The position numbers and the translations under genes were made by a program. Of a DNA stretch of 55,222 bases, positions 32,660-40,521 are shown in pieces. Under the pieces are notes generated by a model. The model saw only the letters and a program-made list of their open reading frames with translations, was not told the DNA's origin and did not search any database. The stretch covers positions 1-55,222 of the forward strand of contig NZ_JAAFYZ010000049.1 in assembly GCF_018274385.1 (NCBI RefSeq), read 5' to 3'. How positions within the stretch are numbered: the stretch's first letter is position 1; every line of letters starts with the position of its first letter. This DNA comes from Catenulispora pinistramenti (GTDB lineage: Bacteria > Actinomycetota > Actinomycetes > Streptomycetales > Catenulisporaceae).

Positions 32660-34099
32660 CTATCCCATGGATTCTAAGGTTCTTCCCTTCGTTTCCCGTA
32701 CCAAGTAGTACACAAAGGGGATGGAAATCGCGGCGGCGAGTGCGTAGAGCGTGTAGGCGCCGGACAGGCTCCAGCGGGACAGGGAGGGGAAGGAGACCGT
32801 CACCAGCCAGTTCGCCAGCCACTGTGCGCTGGCCGCGACCGACAGGGCCAGGGCGCGGATGCGGTTCGGGAACATCTCGCCGAGGAGCACCCAGACCACG
32901 ACGCCCCATGACATCGCGAAGAAGAAGACGTAGGCGTTCGCGCCGATCAGGGCGATGATGCCCTGCGCCTTGGGCATGGTCGTCTTGCCGTCGACGTGGC
33001 TGCCGTAGGAGAACATCCATGCGCACAGGCCCAGCGTGACGGCCATCCCCACCGAGCCGATCAGCAGCAGCGGACGCCGGCCGATCCGGTCCACCAGGGC
33101 CATCGCCAGGGCGGTGCCGGCGATGTTCACCACCGCGGAGATCATCGAGATCAGCAGCGAGTTGGAGGTGTTGATGCCGACCGACTGCCACAGCAGGGAG
33201 CTGTAGTAGAAGATCACGTTGATGCCGACGAACTGCTGGAACACCGACAGGCCGATCCCGATCCAGACCACCGCCAGCAGGTTCCTGCGGCTCGGGGTCA
33301 GCAGGTCCACCAGCTTCGGTTTGACCTCGCCGGCCAGCTGCCGGCGGATCTCGGCGATCCGGGCCTCGACGTTCGCCCCGCCGCCCTCGACCTCGGTGAG
33401 CACCTCGCGGGCCCTGGCGTCGGCGCCGACCGCGACCAGGTAGCGCGGCGACTCCGGGATCATCGAGCTGAGCACGCCGTAGACGATCGCCGGCACCACC
33501 TCGGCGCCGAGCATCCAGCGCCAGGCCGCCAGACCGCCCAGGTGGTCGGTGTTGGTGCCGCCGGCCGCCAGGTTGATCAGGTAGTTGACGACCGCGGAGA
33601 TGGCGATGCCCAGCACGATCGCCAGCTGCTGGAAGGCGGTCAGCCGGCCGCGGAAGGCCGGCGGGGAGACCTCGGCGATGTAGGCCGGGCCGATCACCGA
33701 GGCGATGCCGATCGCGAAGCCGCCGATGACGCGCCAGACCGTCAGGTCCCAGGGCTGGTAGGAGAACATGCTGCCGATGCCGCTGATCGTGAACAGGACC
33801 GCCGCGATCTGCATGGCCCGGATCCGGCCGATGCGGTCGGCCATCCAGCCGCCGGCGATCGCCCCGGCCGCGGCTCCCGGCAGGGCCGCGGCGACCATGA
33901 AGCCGGTGGTGCCGCTGCCCACCTTGAAGTCGTGCTGGATGCCGGTGACCGCGCCGTTGATGACCGCCGAGTCGTATCCGAACAGGAATCCGCCCAGGGC
34001 CGCCGCCGCGGCGATGAACACGATGCGCGGCGCGACGCTCGTCCCCGCGCCGCCGGCCGCCGGCTGTGGGCCGCCGGGGCGGCCGGTCCTGGTCGTCAT
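32660..34099 (-). CDS. Sugar porter family MFS transporter
   Basis: The 479-residue, 12-helix transporter has signatures of the GLUT/XylE family: GGFLFGYDSAVINGAVTG in helix 1, GWMADRIGRIRAMQ, PESPRYLV before the central loop, the FQQFVGINVIFYYS segment in helix 7, RIGRRPLLLIGS and ETKGRTLE at the end. It takes up a hexose, pentose or cyclitol by proton symport. A TPR-like protein gene follows with no gap. It is divergent from the JAMM peptidase gene. Confidence 0.93.
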   Translation of the reverse strand: MTTRTGRPGGPQPAAGGAGTSVAPRIVFIAAAAALGGFLFGYDSAVINGAVTGIQHDFKVGSGTTGFMVAAALPGAAAGAIAGGWMADRIGRIRAMQIAAVLFTISGIGSMFSYQPWDLTVWRVIGGFAIGIASVIGPAYIAEVSPPAFRGRLTAFQQLAIVLGIAISAVVNYLINLAAGGTNTDHLGGLAAWRWMLGAEVVPAIVYGVLSSMIPESPRYLVAVGADARAREVLTEVEGGGANVEARIAEIRRQLAGEVKPKLVDLLTPSRRNLLAVVWIGIGLSVFQQFVGINVIFYYSSLLWQSVGINTSNSLLISMISAVVNIAGTALAMALVDRIGRRPLLLIGSVGMAVTLGLCAWMFSYGSHVDGKTTMPKAQGIIALIGANAYVFFFAMSWGVVVWVLLGEMFPNRIRALALSVAASAQWLANWLVTVSFPSLSRWSLSGAYTLYALAAAISIPFVYYLVRETKGRTLESMG

Positions 34100-34163
34100 G
34101 CCCCTACCCCTGCCGCCGATCCCGCCTGGCGATGCGGCGATGCGCCCGATCGGGTGGTTGCCC

Positions 34164-34169
34164 TACCGT
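34164..34169 (+). promoter_or_regulatory. -10 element for leaderless JAMM peptidase mRNA
   Basis: TACCGT lies 7 bases before ATG 34177. Confidence 0.5.
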
Positions 34170-34176
34170 GGGTCGC

Positions 34177-34590
34177 ATGCTGAACGTGCCGCAGGAGATC
34201 TACGACGCGATCGTCGCCCACGCCCGCAAGGACCACCCGGACGAGGCCTGCGGAATCGTGGCCGGACCCGAGGGCTCGGACCGCCCCGAGCGCTTCGTGC
34301 CGATGACCAACGCCGAGCGCTCGCCGACGTTCTACAGTCTGGATCCGGCCGAGCAGTTCAAAGTCTGGCGGGAGATGGACGACCGGGACGAGGAGGCGGT
34401 GATCATCTACCATTCGCACACCTCGACCGAGGCCCACCCCTCGCGGACCGACATCAGTTACGCCTCTGAGCCCAACGCGCATTACGTCCTGGTGTCCACG
34501 CGCGACACGGACAAACTCGGCGAGTTCCAGTTCCGCTCGTTCCGGATCGTCGACGGTGCCGTGACCGAGGAACCCGTCACGATCATCTGA
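34177..34590 (+). CDS. JAMM/MPN metallopeptidase (M67 family, Mec-like)
   Basis: The 137-residue peptidase has Glu23 in DEACG and the zinc site His79-x-His81-x7-Ser89-x2-Asp92 in HSHTSTEAHPSRTD. In actinobacteria such enzymes (Mec) cut cysteine from the C-terminus of the sulfur carrier CysO. Here the usual next genes, cysO and a cysM-type synthase, are not found; a TfoX C-terminal-domain gene follows instead. Partner genes may lie elsewhere. Confidence 0.9.
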   Translation: MLNVPQEIYDAIVAHARKDHPDEACGIVAGPEGSDRPERFVPMTNAERSPTFYSLDPAEQFKVWREMDDRDEEAVIIYHSHTSTEAHPSRTDISYASEPNAHYVLVSTRDTDKLGEFQFRSFRIVDGAVTEEPVTII

Positions 34591-34653
34591 AGACATATCC
34601 ACTGACGGGTCAGTCCGGATGCCGCCTCAGCCCTGCTGGATCAAGCTGGAGGC

Positions 34654-34959
34654 GTGAGTTCGACTGAGACGGTCACCCCGATCCAGAACGCCGTGAACAT
34701 AGGGCCGGTGCTGACGCAACGGCTCCGCGACGTCGGCGTCACCACCCTGGACGAGGTCCGGGACCGCGGTGCCATCGAGGTGTGGCAGCTGATCGCCGAC
34801 ACCGCCGAGGGCAACGAGTGCGCGCACATGCTGCTGGCGCTGGAGGGCGCGCTGCGCGGCCAGCGCTGGACGTCGATCCCGCGCTCCGAACGTGACGCGC
34901 TGCTGGTCGAGGTCGGCCTGAAGGACGCCTCGGAGCTGCGGGCGCCCAAGAAACGCTGA
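34654..34959 (+). CDS. TfoX/Sxy C-terminal-domain protein
   Basis: The 101-residue protein matches the C-terminal domain of TfoX/Sxy (NIGPVLTQRLRDVGVTTLDEVRDRGAIEVWQLIAD, then NECAHMLLALEGALRGQRWTSIP). The N-terminal TfoX domain is absent, so this is a stand-alone helix-hairpin-helix-like module. TfoX proteins regulate competence in gammaproteobacteria, but the stand-alone domain has no clear role. The start GTG has ggagg only 1 base upstream, an awkward spacing, so the true start is uncertain. Confidence 0.75.
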   Translation: MSSTETVTPIQNAVNIGPVLTQRLRDVGVTTLDEVRDRGAIEVWQLIADTAEGNECAHMLLALEGALRGQRWTSIPRSERDALLVEVGLKDASELRAPKKR

Positions 34960-34990
34960 AGCGGCCGGCGCGCCGAGCGCCGACCGCTTC
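34958..34990 (+). terminator. Hairpin after the TfoX-like gene
   Basis: gaagcgg/ccgcttc plus cggcg/cgccg arms form a 12-bp stem with one internal mismatch. The 5' arm begins inside the stop codon. It may act in both directions, as the next gene is convergent. Confidence 0.6.
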
Positions 34991-35036
34991 GCGACTAGCG
35001 ACTAGCGAGCACACGCCCGCCCCGCACCGCGCCGCC

Positions 35037-36257
35037 TCAGCCCGTGATCTTCCCCTGCTGCAAGTCCGCCCACACCGGCCCGTTGACGACCCCGTCGGCC
35101 ATCAGGTGCATCGCGCTCTGGTACTGCACCACCGCGCCGAACGTGTCCACGTCGTACTGGCCGGTGGCCTTCAGATCGATGTTCAGCGCCGAGGCCAGCG
35201 CCTGCTGCAGCCGCTTGACGTCCGCGGCGCTGCCCCCCTTGTGATGCTTGTCACCGCCGAAGGGACCGCCGGGCATGTTCGGCAGCGCGGCGGTCAGCGT
35301 GGGCTTGCTGCCCGCGGCGATCAGCGCCGTCTTGGTGCTGCGCCCCACCGAGCCGGACGGATCGGCCGGGTGGGCCTTGGCCTGGAACGCCGCGACCGCG
35401 GCCTGTGTGGCCTGGTCGAAGGTGCCGCTGATCGGGCCGTTGTAGACGCCGAGCTGCTTGAGCCGGCTCTGCAGCCACTTCACGTCGGCCCCGGAGTCGC
35501 CGAGCTGCATCACGCCGGGCGTGTGCTGGCTGGGCGAGCTCGCCGAACTGCTCGGCGAGGAGCTGGTCGAGGTGGTCGCCGACGCCGACGACGGCGCGGA
35601 GGAGCTGGGCGTCCCGGTCGGGGTGGTGACCGAGCCCTGGGCTCCGCTCGGCCCGGCGGACGGGGTCGAGCTGTGCCCGCCGAGCGTGATCAGCGAGACC
35701 ACGATCACCAGCACCGCACCGGCCGCGACCCCGATGCCGATCATCGCCCCGCGGCTGGCGCGGGGTCCGCGGCCGGGCTCGCCCGGGTAGTCGTCGGCGT
35801 AACCGCCGTCATAGGGCTCGGCGTACGCCCCGCCGCCCCCGGCCTGGTAGTCGATCGGCTGGTCATAGGCGGGCTGGTCGTACCCGGGCCGACCGGCCGG
35901 GGCCCCGTAGTCGGCCGCGACCGGCGCCATGACCTGGGTGGCGTTCGGGTTGGCCCGCGCGGCGCCGCCCTCGGGGCGGTACAGGTGCTCGTACGGGTCG
36001 GGCTCGGGCGGCGCGCTCTGTGCCGGAATGGCTTGCGTCGCGTCGTCGCGCGACGGCAGCTCCCAGGTCATCCCGCCTTCGGACGGCGGCAGGCCGGCCC
36101 CGCCCCGGCCGCCCGTGCCGACGGATGCCGCGGCGTAGGCCTGGGAAGGATCGGACGCGGTATCTGAGACCGGAACCGACATCTCGCCGCAATTAGGGCA
36201 GTAGCGAGCGCCCGGTGTTCTGGGCAGGACGGTCCCGCAGTGATGACAAGACTCCAT
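35037..36257 (-). CDS. Zinc-ribbon membrane protein with two extracytoplasmic peptidoglycan-binding domains
   Basis: The 406-residue protein has an N-terminal zinc ribbon (CHHCG ... CPNCG, residues 4-24) and a long Pro/Ala/Tyr-rich cytoplasmic region with two Ala-Thr-Gln motifs (DATQAI, NATQVM). One membrane helix lies at about 167-189, followed by a Ser/Thr-rich stalk and two peptidoglycan-binding-1-like modules (about 245-298 and 342-404). It would sense or tether the wall from the membrane. ATG 36257 was chosen: it starts with the zinc ribbon and has a gaggggg ribosome-binding site. It stands alone between convergent and divergent neighbours. Confidence 0.8.
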   Translation of the reverse strand: MESCHHCGTVLPRTPGARYCPNCGEMSVPVSDTASDPSQAYAAASVGTGGRGGAGLPPSEGGMTWELPSRDDATQAIPAQSAPPEPDPYEHLYRPEGGAARANPNATQVMAPVAADYGAPAGRPGYDQPAYDQPIDYQAGGGGAYAEPYDGGYADDYPGEPGRGPRASRGAMIGIGVAAGAVLVIVVSLITLGGHSSTPSAGPSGAQGSVTTPTGTPSSSAPSSASATTSTSSSPSSSASSPSQHTPGVMQLGDSGADVKWLQSRLKQLGVYNGPISGTFDQATQAAVAAFQAKAHPADPSGSVGRSTKTALIAAGSKPTLTAALPNMPGGPFGGDKHHKGGSAADVKRLQQALASALNIDLKATGQYDVDTFGAVVQYQSAMHLMADGVVNGPVWADLQQGKITG

Positions 36258-36407
36258 GGTTCTCGGAACCCCCTCGGGCAGACCCGCCCACTGTAGAACA
36301 ACCAAGCAAAGCCCGTATGCGCTCTGACCTTCCGGCCCAGGCCGCGGCATGCCCGGGAGGCGGTTCTTGACCCAGACTTGGCCTGCGCTTTGCCATCGGC
36401 GACGCCG

Positions 36408-37331
36408 CTACCAGCGGGAAGCGGCACCGACCAGCCGGTCCCGCACCCGGGCCACGCCTTTGGAACGGGCCCGCTGACCACGTACCGCGACGAACAATGT
36501 CCGGATCGGCGGCACCTCCGGCTCGTCGAGCAGCACCAGCGTCCCGGCTTCCAGCGCCGGCGCGCACAACGGCCGGGGCAGCACCGCGACCCCGTAGCCC
36601 TGGACCGCCGCATCGAGAACGCCGCGCAGGTCGGGGATGACCAGCGCGGCGTCGGAAGGGGGTTCGGCCTCGAATACGGAGGACCAGTAGAGCCGTATAT
36701 ACGGCAGGTCCTCGGCGAGATCCAGCACCGGTACCGGCACACGACCTGTGCGGTTGAACGGCCCTGTGCGGTTGAACGGCTCTGCCTGGTTGAACAGTTC
36801 TGTGTGGTTGAACGGCTTCCACCGCGGGGCACCGACGAGGGCGTACTCCTCGTCGGCCAGCGGCAGCACCGTGACGCCCGGCAGCCGGGGAGGGATGGCG
36901 CTCAACGTCAGGTCCAGGCGCCCGGCGGCCAGCTGCGCGACCAGTTCCTCGCTCTGCCCGCCGGCCACGACGACACGAAGGCCCTCGTCCATCAGGGGAG
37001 CGAGGGCCGGGAGCAGGAGCGTCGTGGTGAGGCTGGCCGGACAGCCGAGGCGGACCACCGCATGCGAGCCGGAGTCCGGGATCAGCGTCTCGTGCGCGAC
37101 CGCCGTGAGCGCGTCCAGATGCGGTGCCACGGCGCGGGCCAGTTCGTCGGCGGCGGCCGTGGGGGCCACGCCGCGCGGCAGCCGGACGAACAACTCGCGG
37201 CCGACGCGCTGTTCCAGGGTCCTGATCTGCGCGGTCACCGCGGGCTGGGACACGCCGAGGCTCGCTGCGGCCCGAGTCAGCGAGCCGGCGCGGTGAACGG
37301 CGAGGAACGTCCTCAGCAGCGCGAGATCCAT
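36408..37331 (-). CDS. LysR-family transcriptional regulator
   Basis: The 307-residue regulator has the N-terminal winged helix (MDLALLRTFLAVHRAGSLTRAAASLGVSQPAVTAQIRTLEQRVGRELFVR) and a periplasmic-binding-protein-like effector domain. ATG 37331 was chosen as start because TATCCT lies 7 bases upstream and the protein then starts exactly at the family N-terminus. The effector domain contains an unusual Phe-Asn-x-x-x-x repeat (four 6-residue copies) coded by an 18-bp minisatellite. No divergent partner gene is adjacent, so the target is not obvious. Confidence 0.9.
   Translation of the reverse strand: MDLALLRTFLAVHRAGSLTRAAASLGVSQPAVTAQIRTLEQRVGRELFVRLPRGVAPTAAADELARAVAPHLDALTAVAHETLIPDSGSHAVVRLGCPASLTTTLLLPALAPLMDEGLRVVVAGGQSEELVAQLAAGRLDLTLSAIPPRLPGVTVLPLADEEYALVGAPRWKPFNHTELFNQAEPFNRTGPFNRTGRVPVPVLDLAEDLPYIRLYWSSVFEAEPPSDAALVIPDLRGVLDAAVQGYGVAVLPRPLCAPALEAGTLVLLDEPEVPPIRTLFVAVRGQRARSKGVARVRDRLVGAASRW
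36746..36817. repeat. 18-bp tandem repeat in the LysR gene
   Basis: Four copies at 36746-36763, 36764-36781, 36782-36799 and 36800-36817, built on ctgtgcggttgaacggcc. They encode the in-frame FNRTGP-type hexapeptide repeat on the minus strand. Confidence 0.9.
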
Positions 37332-37338
37332 CCCCACC

Positions 37339-37344
37339 AGGATA
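37339..37344 (-). promoter_or_regulatory. -10 element for leaderless lysR mRNA
   Basis: Minus-strand TATCCT lies 7 bases before ATG 37331. Confidence 0.5.
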
Positions 37345-37388
37345 GGCACGGTTCGGTCCGGCGAATCAGGGTTTTTCGGCCCCCTGAA

Positions 37389-38051
37389 TCAGGGTTCTGA
37401 AATGCCCCGGTCGCCCGACCCCGGGCGCAGCACCGCCAGCGCCGCGTCCAGCAGTATCCGCGCGAGCTCCGCGCCGTCCGGATAGTCCGCCGGCCCCGGC
37501 AGTCCGGCCGCCGCCTCCGCGGCCGCCTCAAGGTCCGGCACCGCCGGATCGGCGGCCGGTTCGGCCCGCCGCGCGACCATGAACCCCTGCGAGATCGCGC
37601 CGAACGCCGCCGCGGCGCGTACATAGTCGGCCGGCCGGGGATCGGGCCCGGCCAACTGCCGGACGACGTCGCGCCGCAGCTGCACCGACCGCTCCACGAG
37701 TTCGGCGGCGGCCAGACAGGAGTGGTCGTTCGCGACCAGTTGGAAGACGGCGCGGTGCCGGTACAGCAGATCGATGTACGACCGCAGCAGTTCCTCGGCC
37801 GGCGGGTCGGCGTGCACCATCGCCTCGAACTCGTCGATCAGCGGCTGCGTGACCGACTTCAGCAGGTCCTGTTTGGAGGCGTAGTGGTAGTACAGCGCCG
37901 CCTTGGTGATGCCGAGCCGGTCGGCGATCTCGCGCAGTGACGTCTTCTCGTATCCGTGCAGCACGAACAGTTCCAACGCGACCTGCTGGATGCGTTCCTT
38001 GGTTCCGCCGGCGTCCGGCGCGGCCTTCGTGTGCGTATACACCGATTGCAC
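37389..38051 (-). CDS. TetR-family regulator of the MmpL-like exporter
   Basis: The 220-residue regulator has a TetR helix-turn-helix (TKERIQQVALELFVLHGYEKTSLREIADRLGITKAALYYHYASKQDLL, about residues 18-65) and a variable C-terminal domain. It is divergent from an MmpL-type transporter gene and probably represses it. The start is uncertain: GTG 38051 and GTG 38042 are both plausible, with no clear ribosome-binding site. The very long reading frame continuing upstream is antisense to the exporter gene and was discarded. Confidence 0.88.
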   Translation of the reverse strand: MQSVYTHTKAAPDAGGTKERIQQVALELFVLHGYEKTSLREIADRLGITKAALYYHYASKQDLLKSVTQPLIDEFEAMVHADPPAEELLRSYIDLLYRHRAVFQLVANDHSCLAAAELVERSVQLRRDVVRQLAGPDPRPADYVRAAAAFGAISQGFMVARRAEPAADPAVPDLEAAAEAAAGLPGPADYPDGAELARILLDAALAVLRPGSGDRGISEP

Positions 38052-38114
38052 CGATTCCGACTGTGAGTTGTGTCTCAGGAAGCTCCAAGAGGGGCAATCC
38101 CCGAAGCTCAGTCT

Positions 38115-38132
38115 ACTTGCCGCACGGTAAGT
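38115..38132. promoter_or_regulatory. Candidate TetR operator before the MmpL-like gene
   Basis: acttgcc-gcac-ggtaagt is an 18-bp imperfect palindrome (one mismatch per arm) between the divergent tetR and exporter genes. Confidence 0.6.
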
Positions 38133-38189
38133 TTGTGAAAGTACGCACAAGACATATCTCGAAATCGAACCGCCCTCAGGAGTTCGCCC

Positions 38190-40412
38190 ATGTTCGGACG
38201 GCTCGGACGCTTCGTCGTCCACAATCCCTGGAAGATCATCGTCGGCTGGATCATCGCGGCCGTGGCGCTCGTCGCCCTCGGCCCGCAGTTGTCCAGTGTC
38301 ACCAACGACAACCAGTCCTCCTTCCTGCCCTCCAAGTACGAGTCGGTGCAGGCCAAGAACGCCCTGGACGCGGCGTTCCCCTCGGCCACCGGCCAGGTCG
38401 CCACCATCGTGATCCGCCCGGTCGGGGACGGCACGCTGTCCACGGCCGAGCAGCAGAAGGTCTCGGACCTGGCCACGACGCTGACCGACGACCACATCAC
38501 CGAGGTGGCCGGGGTGCAGGCCGGTCAGGTCGCACCGAAGCAGACCGCGCAGCTGATGTTCGCCAAGCTGACCGCCGACGAAGGCGACCAGACCGGGAGC
38601 AGCAACGCCGTCAAGGCATTGCGCGCGGACCTGGCGAACAAGCTCAACGGCACCGGCATGAAGGCCGAGGTGACCGGCGACGCGGCCATGGGCCTGGACA
38701 CGTCGGACTCCTCGAACAAGGCCACCAGCATCGTCATGATGGCCACCCTGCTGCTGATCATCGTCCTGATGGGCTTCATCTTCCGCGGCGTCATCGCGGT
38801 GCTGCTGCCGATCCTGTCGGTGTTCCTGGTGATGATGGTCTCCCAGCCGGTGATCGCCTTGATGGCCAAGGGGTTCGGACTGCACGTGCAGTCGTTCCTG
38901 GAGATCATGCTGGTCGTGGTGCTGTTCGGCATAGGCACCGACTACATCGTCTTCCTGCTGTTCCGACTGCGTGAACGGCTGCGGGCCGGGGACACGATCG
39001 AGGAGGCGGTGGCGACCACCGTCGAGCGCGTCGGCGAGGCCATCGCCTCGGCCGCGGCCGCGGTCATCATCGCGTTCTGCGCCCTGGGTCTGGCCACCTT
39101 CAAGGCCTTCACCTCGCTCGGCCCGGCGCTGGCCATCGCCGTCGCGGTGATGCTGCTGGCCGGTCTGACCCTGGTCCCGGCGCTGATGGTGAAGCTGGGC
39201 ACGAAGATCTTCTGGCCCGGCAAGAAGTGGCGCCGGATCCCGGCCGCGGGCCCGGCCCGCAAGGTCGGCAACCTGGTCGGCAAGCGGCCGGCGGCGGTGG
39301 CCCTGGTCTCGTTCGTCATCATGGCGGGCCTGGCGGTCGGCGCGGTCGGCTTCAAGGCCGACTACGACCAGCAGTCGCAACTGCCGGCCGGCGTGGAGTC
39401 CACGATCGCGATCAACGACATGCAGAAGGCCGGGTTCGCCCAGGGCGCCACGTCCGCGACCGACGTCATCGTCAGCTCCACCGACGGCAAGCCGCTGGAC
39501 CACACCCAGGTCCAGGCCTACGCCAACGGCCTGGGCTCGGCCTCGCCGCAGCTGGGCGGTCTGATGCCGTTCCCGGTCAAGCCGGGCTCGCCGGCCGGCA
39601 CCAAGGGCGACACCGTGCAGTACAACCAGGACGGCACGGCGGCGCACATCCAGGTGCTGACCAAGGACTCGCCGTTCGCGTCGTCCTCGATGAGCGCGGT
39701 CAACGGCCCGCTGAAGGACCTCGCGCACAGCTCGGCCCCGGCCGGGACCAAGGCGCTGGTCGGCGGCGGCACCGCGGCGCTGGCCGACATCCAGTCGGCG
39801 AACAACTCCGACCTGGCGCTGATCCTGCCGGTGGCCGGCCTGCTGATCTTCCTGGTGCTGGCGCTCCAGCTGCGGGCCCTGGTCGCGCCGCTGTACCTGA
39901 TGGTGGCCGTGGGTCTGGGCTACACCGGAACACTGGGCGCCTCGGTGCTGATGTTCCAGAACATCCAGAACAAGCCCGGCATGATGTTCATGCTGCCGGT
40001 CATGGTCTACCTGTTCGTGGTGGCGATCGGCACCGACTACAACATCCTGATGATCTCCCGGCTCCGCGAGGAGGCCCGCGAGGGCAACGCGCCGAGGCAG
40101 GCGGCGGCGCTGGCCGTCGAGCACGCCGGGCCGTCGGTGGCCTCGGCCGGCCTGATCCTGGCCGGCACCTTCGCCTCGCTGATGCTGGGCGGGCTGTCGA
40201 TGATGCAGCAGATCGGGTTCGCGGTGTCGTTCGGCATCAGCATCGCGGCGTTCATCATGTCGATGTTCCTGGTCCCGGCGTTCACCGCGCTGATGGGCGC
40301 GAAGGCCTGGTGGCCCGGCCACAAGGGGGTCGCCTCGCACTCCGGCGGCACCGGCCGGCCGCGGATCAGCGACCTGGACGACGAGATGGTGGGAGCCGGC
40401 TCCCACCGCTGA
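38190..40412 (+). CDS. MMPL/RND-family transporter
   Basis: The 740-residue transporter has the RND layout: helix 1 (NPWKIIVGWIIAAVALVALG), an extracytoplasmic domain, then a helix bundle with GTDYIVFLLFRLRERL, a second extracytoplasmic domain and the matching C-terminal half with GTDYNILMISRLREEA. The paired GTDY motifs place it in the MmpL group that moves lipids, glycolipids or drugs across the membrane. An aggag ribosome-binding site stands 8 bases before the ATG. It is likely controlled by the divergent TetR. A 20-bp hairpin follows the stop. Confidence 0.93.
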   Translation: MFGRLGRFVVHNPWKIIVGWIIAAVALVALGPQLSSVTNDNQSSFLPSKYESVQAKNALDAAFPSATGQVATIVIRPVGDGTLSTAEQQKVSDLATTLTDDHITEVAGVQAGQVAPKQTAQLMFAKLTADEGDQTGSSNAVKALRADLANKLNGTGMKAEVTGDAAMGLDTSDSSNKATSIVMMATLLLIIVLMGFIFRGVIAVLLPILSVFLVMMVSQPVIALMAKGFGLHVQSFLEIMLVVVLFGIGTDYIVFLLFRLRERLRAGDTIEEAVATTVERVGEAIASAAAAVIIAFCALGLATFKAFTSLGPALAIAVAVMLLAGLTLVPALMVKLGTKIFWPGKKWRRIPAAGPARKVGNLVGKRPAAVALVSFVIMAGLAVGAVGFKADYDQQSQLPAGVESTIAINDMQKAGFAQGATSATDVIVSSTDGKPLDHTQVQAYANGLGSASPQLGGLMPFPVKPGSPAGTKGDTVQYNQDGTAAHIQVLTKDSPFASSSMSAVNGPLKDLAHSSAPAGTKALVGGGTAALADIQSANNSDLALILPVAGLLIFLVLALQLRALVAPLYLMVAVGLGYTGTLGASVLMFQNIQNKPGMMFMLPVMVYLFVVAIGTDYNILMISRLREEAREGNAPRQAAALAVEHAGPSVASAGLILAGTFASLMLGGLSMMQQIGFAVSFGISIAAFIMSMFLVPAFTALMGAKAWWPGHKGVASHSGGTGRPRISDLDDEMVGAGSHR

Positions 40413-40461
40413 GGACCGGCCGCGGCGGTAATACCCGCACGACGGTTCCACTGCCATAACG

Positions 40462-40510
40462 AAATCGAGGACTCCGCTGTCGCCGCAGGTGACAGCGGAG
40501 TCCTCGATTT
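40462..40510 (+). terminator. 20-bp perfect hairpin terminator after the MmpL-like gene
   Basis: aaatcgaggactccgctgtc pairs perfectly with 40491-40510 around a 9-nt loop. Its last T is also the first base of the -10 element of the next gene. Confidence 0.9.
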
Positions 40511-40515
40511 ATGCT
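40510..40515 (+). promoter_or_regulatory. -10 element for leaderless M18 peptidase mRNA
   Basis: TATGCT lies 6 bases before ATG 40522 and overlaps the end of the upstream terminator stem. A -35-like gtgaca at 40489-40494 would lie in the hairpin loop and 3' arm, with 15-bp spacing. Confidence 0.5.
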
Positions 40516-40521
40516 CGGAGC

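Noticed and set aside
38052-40457. Long minus-strand frame opposite the MmpL-like gene, fused to tetR
   Set aside because: Only the part up to about 38051 looks like protein (TetR). The rest is a His/Arg/Gly-rich antisense shadow of the transporter gene.
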